Under the pieces are notes generated by a model. It saw only the letters and a program-made list of their open reading frames with translations. It ran no database searches and was not told where the DNA came from. Below are positions 54,843 through 64,000 of a DNA stretch of 64,000 nt, piece after piece. How positions within the stretch are numbered: the first letter of the stretch is position 1; each line of letters starts with the position of its first letter. The translations under genes and the position numbers were made by a program. Source of the stretch: Berberis thunbergii (Eukaryota; Streptophyta; Magnoliopsida; Ranunculales; Berberidaceae); the NCBI GenBank assembly GCA_003290165.1, contig QNQO01002058.1:108420-172419 (forward strand), read 5' to 3'.

Positions 54843-55539
54843 TACTCAATTTCTTAATTCAATGTATTTGTGGATGGGGGTTTGGCATGTCCTTCCTGAA
54901 AGATTCAACAGGCATTATCCATCTCGTAAACTGAGAATCTATTGCCAACCTTCCAGTTTGCTAGGGTCATCGATGTGGAGGAGAATTGAAAATTACACTA
55001 GGTTATTTATTTATTTATTATGTCTTTAGTATATATTTTTAAGGGTTTTTTGGAGTTTAGCACTAAATAGTTTATACCTATTAGAGTTTGGCCCTTATTT
55101 TGAAAACTAATTGAGTCTAACATTCATTTTTTGATGGAACCATTAAGTTCACGTCATTGACTTGTCTGTCTGCTATTGAGAGTTTGACCATTTGCGTTCC
55201 AAGTGACTCTGAGTCACTATTGCTTAGTTACATCCAATAGTGGGCGTCCTTAATGTAAGCCACATCTCCTACCTGACTATCGGTCGCGGTTAGCTGGCAT
55301 GAGTGAATTGTGATAGTCGATCACATGCATTGTCTTTGAGCCTGAGCGTTTGTCCCAAGTCAGGTTTTGTAAGCTCGGGCTGGTATTCCATGTAGCACTC
55401 GTTTGCGTGTTGACGGGACGATTTATGAGTCAGCATGAGTGGCTTTTGCTAATAATAGAATGTCATCCCATGTGACCTTGAAGACGCTACTTATATCCGT
55501 TGTAGACGATTTATGAGTCGGCATGACTTATATCCCCGA
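54843..55539. other. Anonymous; one exon-like stretch
   Basis: 54850-55000 (plus strand) reads GVWHVLPERFNRHYPSRKL and then SSMWRRIENYT, which looks protein-like, but I cannot assign it. The remainder is AT-rich with no gene. 55160-55540 leads into the tandem array. Confidence 0.35.
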
Positions 55540-56350
55540 GCAGAGTGGACTACAAGTTCGGGGAGGGAGGATTCGACAATCATGGTCTGTTGAAGAGATG
55601 ATCCTGTGGCAAGCCGTCGACATCAATTCGAGACTGTCTAGGCTCCCACCTTTCAATCCATCTACACCACACATAGCGGGCTTCAAGTTTGAGATGAGAG
55701 GATTCGGTGACCATGGTTTGTTCAAGATGAGTGGTCTCGTGGTAAGCTGTCGAAATCAGTTCGGGGCTGACTAGGCTCCCACCTTCCAATTCATCTACAC
55801 ATGTGCGCATTGAGTTACAAATTTGGGGGTTTTGGCGACCATGGTCTGTAGAAGAGCAATGGTCCCATAGCAAGCAGCCAGAATCAGTTCTGGACTGACT
55901 AGGCTCCCACCTTCCAAACCATCTACACCCGCGCAATGCAGGCTACAAGTCTGGGAGTTTTCAACGACCATGGTCTGTAGAAGAGCAATGGTTTTATGGC
56001 AAGCCGTCGAAATCAATTCGGGACTGACTAGGCTCCCACCTTCCAAACCATCTACACCCATGCAGTGGGGGCTACAAGTCTGGGAGTTTTCGGCGACCAT
56101 GGTCTGTAGAAGAGCAGTAGTCTCATGGAAAGCTATCGAAATCAGTTCAGGACTGACTAGACTCCCATCTTCCAAACCATCTACACCCACGCAGTAGGGG
56201 CTACAGTCTGGAGTTGGTAATTCAGCGACCATAGTTTGTAGCAAAGCAACGACCCATGGTGAACTTTCGACATCAATCGGAACTGACTAGGCTCCCACCT
56301 TCCAAACCATCTACACCCGCACAGTAGGGGGCTATAGGTCTGGGCTTTGA
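55540..56350. repeat. Tandem array, ~130-bp period, six or more units
   Basis: The landmark gaccatggtctgt (with variants) recurs at about 55578, 55709, 55837, 55966, 56095 and 56227, a spacing of 128-132 bp. Each unit also carries gactgactaggctcccacc and ccatctacaccc. Outer units are more diverged than the central three. Frames of up to 149 codons across it on the minus strand follow from the period and are not genes. It lies where the 3' untranslated region of the minus-strand gypsy remnant (gag at 59-60 kb) would be. Confidence 0.92.
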
Positions 56351-58335
56351 TCAAAAGCTTTCATTGCCAATCGTCACCAACTAGGCTTATCTGATCGGGT
56401 TTGGCGACCATTGTCCACGAAGGGGGAAACAGTCACCAGGCGTGATAGCACTGATTAGACTCCCACTTCCTAAACCATTGAGATCCGCACTGAGCGGATT
56501 AGGTGTCGGGGTGAATCGAAAGTCGTTATCGTAAGCCAAAGCTGACTAAGCTTGCTCGGCTATGTGGGGGCTCCGCCAACTGGGGGCGTGCGAGCCTATA
56601 TCAGCGAGCGGAATGCTTTGTACGGACGAGTTATGAAGATATAGGAGTACCTTGAATCAGCTAGTGATATGCAGGTGTGATTCGTGTGTCAAAACTGACT
56701 AGGGTTTCTGATGCTCGCGTCAGGCACATGGTAGAATGTTGTTTGAATATTGTAGAGTGAGAGCTAGGGTTTCTTGTATGAAATATGTTACGTGTATAGC
56801 GTAAATCACATGGTAACACGTGTACGACATAGATCGCGATACGGTTGAGTATTGGTCACTCCCTCATAATTAATGGGGTTGTATGCAGCCTTGTTGATTG
56901 GACGAATGTGGACTTGTGCAGTTTCCTTTTTAGTCATCGTCTCCTTGTTTCTCATACGATAATCAATGCTAACAGTTAATGTTGAAGCGTCTGTTTGGTG
57001 AACCATTATGTCTATATAATGGTGTTTATTCATCATTGTAGGCATTATCTTCCGCATAGCGTATCTCCTGTAATATTCTTACTCAAAGAAAATGTTTTGG
57101 GTTTTTCAAAGGCTAAAAGGAGATCTCTATCGTTGGAGTCTTCGAGTGTTCTGACGTTTACATGCCATGAGTCGTGTTGAGACTTGCTGTTATGCGCAGT
57201 CATCTGCTTTGGGCGAGCACCTAGTTGGTTCGCTGAGATCTCGTTATTTCTTCTCATGTTGCAAAAAATAAATATGGACTCCCTCCCAAGGGATGAGTCT
57301 GTCATTTATGCGCCGGTGCCCTATCGTTGCTCTGGAGCGCTTAATCTCAGAGAATACAAACATCCAACTCCAAAGCGGACGCCTCCATCACTCTCGATTA
57401 ATCCCGTTGTCTTGCCTTGCGCTGGAATTCGAGATCTTGGTCTAGTGGAGTTGGACGGGCCACTAGATTGGGCCATTGACTTCTAGATATCCCTCTCATC
57501 CCTTCAGTGGGAGGGTGCACTCGATTTGTTTCAACCTAATACTTGTCCCAAGTTCATCTGGTCGACCGGATCGAGCGTGTGAGTTGGTCGTAGCTGGCCA
57601 TAGTCTAATTTTGTACCACCTCAAACCATATTTGAGGGTTGTGTCTGCAGAGGCCTTGAATTGGACATGTTATTTTCATCATTCTCTTACACAGCCAGTC
57701 CTTCGTCCTGCTGTTCTTCGTAGATAACGTTCATTGGAGAGTTCGTGGAGCCTACTTTGGGTATCTTTGCTCTCTTCTGGAGTCTGACTGTTTAAGCGAG
57801 ATTTACTTTATGTCACATCGGATTCAGATGCACGTAGTATGTAGTCTTTGTATCCGCCTCAGGGCACTTGTTGTTACATCTTTCCAGTAATCAATAGAGC
57901 GTGTTTGTGTGATTATTTTTTTATTTTTTAAATGATTGCAATCACATAAGCTTTTAAGAATTAAACTCTACATTGACTATGGGAAGGAAAATAAACAACT
58001 GAAATAGACTAACTGTTGGTGGAGAGAAGTCGATTCGGCCCTAAAGTGAATTTGCATGGCTCTTGCTGGATCGTTGATACTTTCAACGAACTACCTACCT
58101 TCGTTGATGTCTCTGAGGTTACTGAAGAGTAAATCTTGCGTGGGAGTTGATTATTCGTGCTGAGGGAATGTCAGGGGGTTGTACTCCCATCTGCATTGAC
58201 CTCTTCGCCCTACTGCGAGTGAAGTGATGGCGCTTGCAGTCACTAGTTTTGGCTCTAGTTCCGATTGCGCTGTGGGAATCCAGTGGGATCTGGGAACATT
58301 CTAACTGCTTTAGTGCATTATAATGGCGCCTCGTG
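56351..58335. other. Likely gypsy-related interior; no recognised gene
   Basis: No domain recognised on either strand. 56990-57090 looks like an LTR promoter-leader region on the plus strand (tctatataatgg, then a leader ending near tgtaatattcttactcaaag), but no partner was found. Frames of 80-100 codons at 57184-57486 and 57476-57727 are unassigned. Confidence 0.35.
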
Positions 58336-58740
58336 TCATAGGCTGGTCCTACGTATTGTTCCTTTAGAGTTGTTAGCAGTGTACTTAACGCACTGGTGAA
58401 GGGTGGAAACTACTGCTTCAATCTGGTGGAGACATGGTCTTCCCAAGATAAGGTTGTAGGTATACGGCGCGTCTACTACCATGAAGTTCAGGTTCATGAC
58501 ATTTCTAAGTGTGGCTCTCCTGCCAATATTGCTAACCCTTATCTTCCCGGTCAGGAAGCATTTTCTCTCTGTTGAATCCAATCAGCGAGTAGTCTGAAGA
58601 CGTCAGGTTCTCCTCTTTGAGGTTCATACTGCAGAATGCGTTATAGAACAGGACGTTGAGCGAGCTTCCCGTATCTACCAAAGCTCTATTTACCTCCCAC
58701 CTTGCAATGGAGACCGATATGACAGAGCGTCATTGTGCGG
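58336..58740 (-). pseudogene. Gypsy aspartic protease fragment
   Basis: The minus strand encodes RALVDTGSSLNVLFYNAF, with the catalytic DTGSS at 58661-58675, then SSDYSLIGFNRE. After a frameshift near 58575-58585 the reading continues as GKIRVSNIGRRATL, FMVVDAPYTYNLILGRP, then LHQIEAVVSTLHQCVKY. This is the retropepsin region of gypsy elements of the Tat/Ogre type; it would process the gag-pol polyprotein. Reverse transcriptase and integrase do not follow, so pol is deleted or has moved out. Confidence 0.8.
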
Positions 58741-59044
58741 TGCTCAAATTTTTCGAGGTCCTGGTCTGTAAAGGTTAAGTGTGGGCATGGAGATTTGCAC
58801 CCTCGAGTGGCAAATGCGTATGTCCTCATCTGCGGGATGTGTCCGCATCTCCAATAGAGTTCGCCCTGCGGGACCTGTTTGACAAGTCTTCATCCGTTCG
58901 ACTCCATGAAGGACAGGATTATGTCCAGAGTCTCTTCTTGATCTCCTTGACTGGACTCCCCCCGGTCCTGGGGTCGTTCTGGTTGCTTCTTGGAGCCAAG
59001 AATTCTTTAGCTTGCTCTGCGGATCCAGTACTCGATCCCGTACC

Positions 59045-60380
59045 TTAAGATTCTTGCAGGCATTGGTATCTTTATGGCCACCCTCATTGTGGTACGAGCA
59101 ATACTGTTGTTGTCACGTTTGGAGGGGTCTCCCGCTCTGTTTGGAGGGTTACTTCAAATCTACCCAGTTTTTAATTGAATTCAAGACATTCGATGGGGCT
59201 AGAATGAAGGGGGCACAGATCTGGATCCAACGTAGTTGGAAGTTTCTCTGGCCTAGCCCGGCTAGAGTCCGATCTATTGTCATTGCGTTTTTGCTTGCTC
59301 CTTCTTCATCCTCACACCTCCTTCCTGTCCTTAGGAACGAATGGTTTCTTTTCACCTTCTATTTCCTTCTCATAGTTTTCAACTCTTCTAAGGTGATGTA
59401 CCTCTAGGCTCTTAAGAGCTCTATCATATCCAAAGGGGGTTCAAGGTGAGGCATCATAAAGTTTTCCCTCATTTAGGCCCGTGGTAAAAGTTGTCATCCC
59501 TACAACCATCAACGAGTGTCAACTCATTGTTGAAGCGTGTGACATACTCTTTGAGTCATTGGATTTCTGTTTCAAATAGAATATGTAGTGTGGGTCTTTC
59601 TGGAGACACTGACTTCCGAGAAAACGCGACAGGAACTCCTTTGCCAGCATCTTGAATGAGTCGATCAACTTCGGCGATAGGCTATGGAACCATGTTAGTG
59701 CTGACTTCTTCAGGCTGGTAGGAAAAGTTTTGCACATCACCAACTCGGATCCTTCTTTGAGTGCCATTACATGCTGGTAGTAGCGTAGGTGGTCAAATGG
59801 GTCGGTGGTCCCATCGTAGAAGTCGAGCTTTTGAGGCTTGAACTTCTTTGGAAGAGTTTCGTTCATGATATAGTCCACGAACGGTGGAACTGAGAGACGG
59901 TATAGTACATCTGGGTCGTGCGCCCCTCTGCGGAGGGGTTCTGAGGCCGAGCCTCTCTGCCCTGAGAGTCAGTTCCGCATTAGCTGCGCCTCCCTAGTCC
60001 AATGGAACTAGCAAGGCTTGACTTCTTGTGCTTGTTCTCTATTGTTTTCGAAAGATGGGGGCATGTGTTGATCCTGATCTCCATTGGTAGGTGGAGGGTT
60101 CTGTTGTACGAGTGCCTCCACTGCTTTGGCAATTTGTTGTATTTGAAATGACAACAAATTTATTCCGGGGTCCGTCGTTGTTGTAGCTAGCATAGGGGTG
60201 TGAGTTTGTTGCCCGTGCGTTGTCGACACCGTGAGAAGCGGCAGTATAGCGCGGTCTGAGCATTTGACGTGTCTCCTTATTCTCCATTGTTGCGTGATCT
60301 AGTGGTCACCATCTCTTTGTATTTCGAAGAGAGATAGCTAGTAAAAAGTTAGGAATTTGTCGTTCCCCACGGACTACGCC
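59045..60380 (-). pseudogene. Gypsy gag, second Tat-like element
   Basis: The core at 59519-59878 reads FYDGTTDPFDHLRYYQHVM, MCKTFPTSLKKSALTWF, LIDSFKMLAKEFLSRF, which is the Retrotrans_gag pattern. 60008-60229 is the polar N-terminal region. At about 59045-59110 lies YCSYHNEGGHKDTNACKNL, the C-x-x-H motif typical of this lineage. Frameshifts separate the parts. The start region near 60365 (minus strand tttggcgtagtccgtgggga) mirrors that of the gag at 48632, so the two elements are related. Confidence 0.82.
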
Positions 60381-60384
60381 AAAC

Positions 60385-61106
60385 TAATGCAGTCATTTTT
60401 CGCTCCCTACTTTGACTTTGACTTTGACTTTGACTTGAATTGACTTTGACCTTGACCTGTAACCTGCTGACTGCACAAGGAACGCACGTAAGCCACGAAC
60501 CACCGTTGTGGTGGCCGATGATATTCCAATGCTAAAGTCAAACACGGATCTAAGGAAGGTGTAATGGATTAAAATAGGATATTTGTAGCGTACCTTAGCT
60601 TACTACCTCATGTCTTATTTATAGTGTTGGAGTCTTAGTCTGACCAGGCCATGGATGACGTAGTTTTAGGGAAGGAGATCTTCGTGGATATCCTTATCTA
60701 ATTAGGATCGTATTGTGGAGGGAAGTTTCCTAGTTAGCCTTATGCCCCTAGATATAGTGGAGATAGTTCCCGTTCTAAGAGTAGTTTATAGGTAGAAGGT
60801 CTACATATGTGAAATATACTCTGGAATCTGTTTCCTAGTTGGAAGTAAAAAACTACTGTAATTGCTCATCTGAAGTTGATCCTCTAGATACTTGCTTTAG
60901 TATGGCTTACGGGTATTGAGGACAGTTGTGAGACACGTGGGCTTAGCAGGCTATAAGAATTTGGGTCTGTCTGGTGGACTTGCATTGGGCAGGCTTAGAA
61001 TTGCTTGGGTCGGATCAGTGTTGGGCTGACTCTAGAGCATGTTATTTTTCAAGATCATCATGACACATGTACGATGCAGAGTTGGAACCGTTTTGGTTTA
61101 TCATCA
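60385..61106 (-). repeat. 5' LTR of the second gypsy element
   Basis: The plus strand begins taatgcagtc (TG changed to TA) next to the same gccaaact site as in the first gypsy element and ends ggtttatcatca, parallel to gatgtatcatca at 54837. Length is about 722 bp. A tandem tgactt run lies at 60413-60440. No second LTR was found, so the element is truncated on its 3' side. Confidence 0.7.
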
Positions 61107-61409
61107 GTTACTATAACAAATGTTTTTCCTATTAATAAAATTTTCTTATCTTGCTATGTTTAAAAAAAAAGTTTTAAGCTTTACTGCAGGCTGAGGCATT
61201 TTTTAGCAAAAGGCTTGGATGTCATTTATTAATGGAATTACCAGGCAATTTGCATTATGAGTTACTACATGTCGTTTACGATTTTTGTTCCTGATTCTTG
61301 ATTTCTATTTTGATTTGTAGGACTTTTGCTTTTAGAAGTTTAACATATTGCATTTATTAATAACACTATTAAGAGCTGATAAGGTGAAGGTAAAGCATTG
61401 TTGGTGGTT

Positions 61410-61910
61410 GAAAATATGGAAAATGACTTTTAAGGCATACTTTTCACAAAATAGATTATTTAGATACTGTAATTGATGTAATGTCTAATTTGTGCCTACT
61501 TTATACTTTTATGACTAACACTAATTCTTTCCATAAAGTTATAGAACATCTTCACCCTTCCTAAACAAATTAAAATTTTAATTAATTAACCATGTCCTCT
61601 TGAGCAATTGTCTTACAGTTATGTTAAGTTGGACATAATTAGAATCATCAATAAAAGAGTCATTGTTAGTCATAAAAATATATTTATGGGTTAACCTAGG
61701 TTAATAAAAGATTCTTTGTTAGTCGTAAAAGTATAAAAGTAGTTTTTCTATTTGTTTAGTAAAGTAAATATGTCTTATAACTTTATGGGTTAACCTGGGT
61801 TAATAAAAGAGTCATTGTTGGTTATAAAAGTATAAAGTAGACACAAATTAGTCATTACATCAACTACGGAATCTAAATGATCTATTTTGTAAAATAAGTA
61901 GCCTATAAGT
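61410..61910. repeat. Inverted-repeat (MITE-like) element
   Basis: The left arm about 61410-61545 and the right arm about 61760-61910 are reverse complements with some mismatches (for example tgatgtaatgtctaatttgtg versus its inverse with cacaaattagtcattacatca). The interior holds two to three direct copies of atgggttaacct(a/g)ggttaataaaag. Ends and target duplication were not resolved. Confidence 0.75.
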
Positions 61911-64000
61911 CTATTGAAATATGAGATATGGTAGAAATATGAGCATTAATTATTTCTTCATGAGTCTTAAATATTTAGGGTTATTTTTCTTTTGGCTCCC
62001 ATTAGCATAGGTATTTCTTGTTTGGCACCCAAAAGTTCTTCTATTTCAGTCAGACACCCAATTTGAGTTTTGACCATTAAGTCAATGACATTGACCAACT
62101 TAAGTCATCCATAATTTTCTAAAATACCAAATTGCCCATGTCAAAATCTCTTCAAGATGAGCCAAACCTATATCCATCTCGATGTAACCTAACCCATCTT
62201 CCCCAAATTCTCATCTCCCTTGTCTGCAACTTATTTTTATTGTTTTAAAACATGTACAAGAACTCCTTCATCTGGTTGGTCTACACTTGGGAAGGCCATG
62301 TTGCAAGATAGGATTTTAATGTTGCAAGTAGTAATGTAGGAGAGATAAGATTTTTGATAAGTCGGCAAAAGATAAACAACCCCGATCCGCATTTTACATT
62401 CTTTTCCATGACGCAAACACCAATATTAATCTTGCCTTCCATCTCCGTCTTTCTTTCTATTTGTTTCCTCTCTCTAATCCATGTTTGTTAATCTTGAAAT
62501 CTGAGAATCAAAACTGCTCTACTGCTCAAATCAAGAAAAAAAGAAGAGCAAGTGAAATTTGTGGTCTCGGCTTTAATTGGAAAAATAAAGTGAGAGGGGT
62601 GGTTATGCCTTGCCTTTTTGTTTGATGAAAGCAAGTAAAATTTGTGTCATAGATCACAAGCAACCAACATTCATGAATTGGATTTGTAGAAGAGGAGGAC
62701 TAATGACTGACCATGGCAACTCTAAGTGTAGACCAACCATAATGAAAGAGTTATTTAACATGTTTTTAAAAAAACATTTAAAAAATCAATTTTTCTTACA
62801 AAGATTTCATGTGTTTCTTAGAATGATTTATGTGAGCTACTATGTTGTGCCACCACCCTCTCAAATGCAAACTAGCACCACCATTAAATACCCCAAACCC
62901 ACCATTTTTGCCCAATTTGAGAAAACAAACCAAGAGATAGGTTGATAATGTTGTGAAGAGGTGCAATTGGTCAAAGAATCCACATGTATCTTGCTCAAAA
63001 TTGGCTATTTAAGGATGGTGTTTGTTAGCAATTAGGGGGTGGTGGTGTTAGACATCTGAAGTGGCGTTGTTAGTAGCTACTAATTTAATTGTCTTTCAGG
63101 TGTGTACTGAATTAGTTACTTGATTGTGTTAAATTCTGATATTTAATGTTTTGTGGCACTGCGATATTGTTGTTTCCCAAATGCCCTTTCCTATAATTAC
63201 ATTTGGGATTACTCTTCAGGCTCTTGTGTGAACCAAAACCGCACATGATGATCCTATTGATTCTAATTTTATTTTTGTTTAAACTTTGTAAATAGCCAAG
63301 TAATTTCACACTCTTACTATATGAAGTTGTAATCCTTTTTATCCTTGCTTAAATTATCAAAAGCGGAAATCAAACCATTGCAGGTTTCGACCGAGATGAT
63401 GCTAGACTCGCTAAATGTTCCATTGTAGTTGTCAAGGAGTAACTTTATGTTTACCTCCAACAAATGGATCCCAAATACTGAAGCAGAACTTGAGAATCTC
63501 ATAAAAAAAAGGAGAATTTTTTTTTCTTTAACTACCTGAAAGTGTTATCATCTTGATGATTAGATCCCAAGTGATAATTCAGACAAACTAATTGTTCGTC
63601 ACCTTATTTTTCTTCATGTTAATTAACTTGAATAGAAACTAGTAATTAAATTCTTCTTTCTTTTGTACAAAGTTGTCTCTAGGTTGGCAATTAGTTTCTC
63701 CAATGTTGATGCTTTTCCCACTTGGGCACATCCAAGATCTTTACTCTCGAGCACTACGGTCCATTGTAAATGAGTGATGCTAAAAATTGACATTATTGTC
63801 ATTGCATAATTTTCAACATCAATAAAAAGAACCTTTTTTGTGACTACTTTATAAAAAACAGGCCAGGGAACGAAGTAAAATATTGTAGAGGGGCTAACTA
63901 AAAAAATAGATATTCTTCTCCAACAAGATTTGTAGCAACAAATTTGAAAAAAAAAAAAAAAAAATGGGGGTTTGCTCGCGAATAGAGGGGATCGGTTTCG
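61911..64000. other. Anonymous sequence
   Basis: AT-rich. 61975-62095 reads tttggctcccattagcat and tttggcaccc, a style similar to 55035-55140, perhaps a shared small repeat. Short frames at 62610-62945 and elsewhere have no recognisable domain. An 18-A run lies at 63946-63963. Confidence 0.35.

Noticed and set aside
55580..56244. Minus-strand frames of 118 and 149 codons
   Set aside because: Products of the ~130-bp tandem array, with repeated VDGLEGGSLVSPELI-type units; not supported as genes.
57184..57727. Frames of 83-100 codons as part of a host gene
   Set aside because: No recognised domain, and the surrounding sequence looks like gypsy interior.

Overview
The window looks like nuclear DNA of a eudicot plant. 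It is AT-rich, has no dense operon-like coding, and carries plant-type Ty1/copia, Ty3/gypsy (Athila and Tat-like), L1, RTE, hAT, Helitron and tRNA-SINE sequences. It also carries broken pieces of plant nuclear genes: TAF13, B-type cyclin, histone H3, an F-box/LRR protein and a short-chain dehydrogenase. I see no intact host gene. Almost every recognisable reading frame belongs to a decayed transposable element or a captured gene fragment.

Layout, left half. 1-1441 is the 5' part of a minus-strand Ty1/copia element running off the left edge. 2893-7844 is a complete but mutated minus-strand Ty1/copia element with 151-bp LTRs and a 5-bp target duplication. 9053-14384 is a minus-strand L1 element sitting inside the (TCA)n tail of an older RTE fragment, which itself sits in one copy of a host repeat. 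16093-17653 is a solo Athila-type LTR with a perfect target duplication. 18945-19865 is a hAT transposase relic, 19875-21300 a large foldback and 21464-21996 a short hAT-like element. 22480-31250 holds diverged copies of a host repeat unit with an F-box/LRR fragment between them.

Layout, right half. 31254-34596 is an Athila-type LTR plus gag that stops abruptly at a 502-bp arm of an almost perfect inverted duplication (34597-35098 and 36973-37473). The second arm lies within an intron of a TAF13 fragment. That fragment shares its strand with a dehydrogenase fragment and a cyclin B exon, giving a chimeric block of gene pieces. 39189-40179 is a hAT-type MITE with an 8-bp duplication. 42199-44827 is a hAT-like element (8-bp duplication) carrying an intronless histone H3 pseudogene and a SINE. 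45042-54837 is a minus-strand gypsy element whose 5' LTR is split by a tandem Athila-derived LTR-internal-LTR-internal block; that block in turn contains a 754-bp Helitron. 55540-61106 is a second, related gypsy remnant with gag, protease, one LTR and a tandem array of about 130 bp period. 61107-64000 is mostly anonymous, with one inverted-repeat element.

The elements do not act as a pathway; the window is a layered record of insertion, recombination and gene-fragment capture. Nesting gives a relative order: host repeat, then RTE, then L1 at 9-14.6 kb; gypsy, then Athila derivative (itself hit by a Helitron) at 45-55 kb; hAT-like element, then SINE at 42-45 kb. All identities come from reading the sequence by eye. 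Percent identities, dates and species assignment would need alignment.
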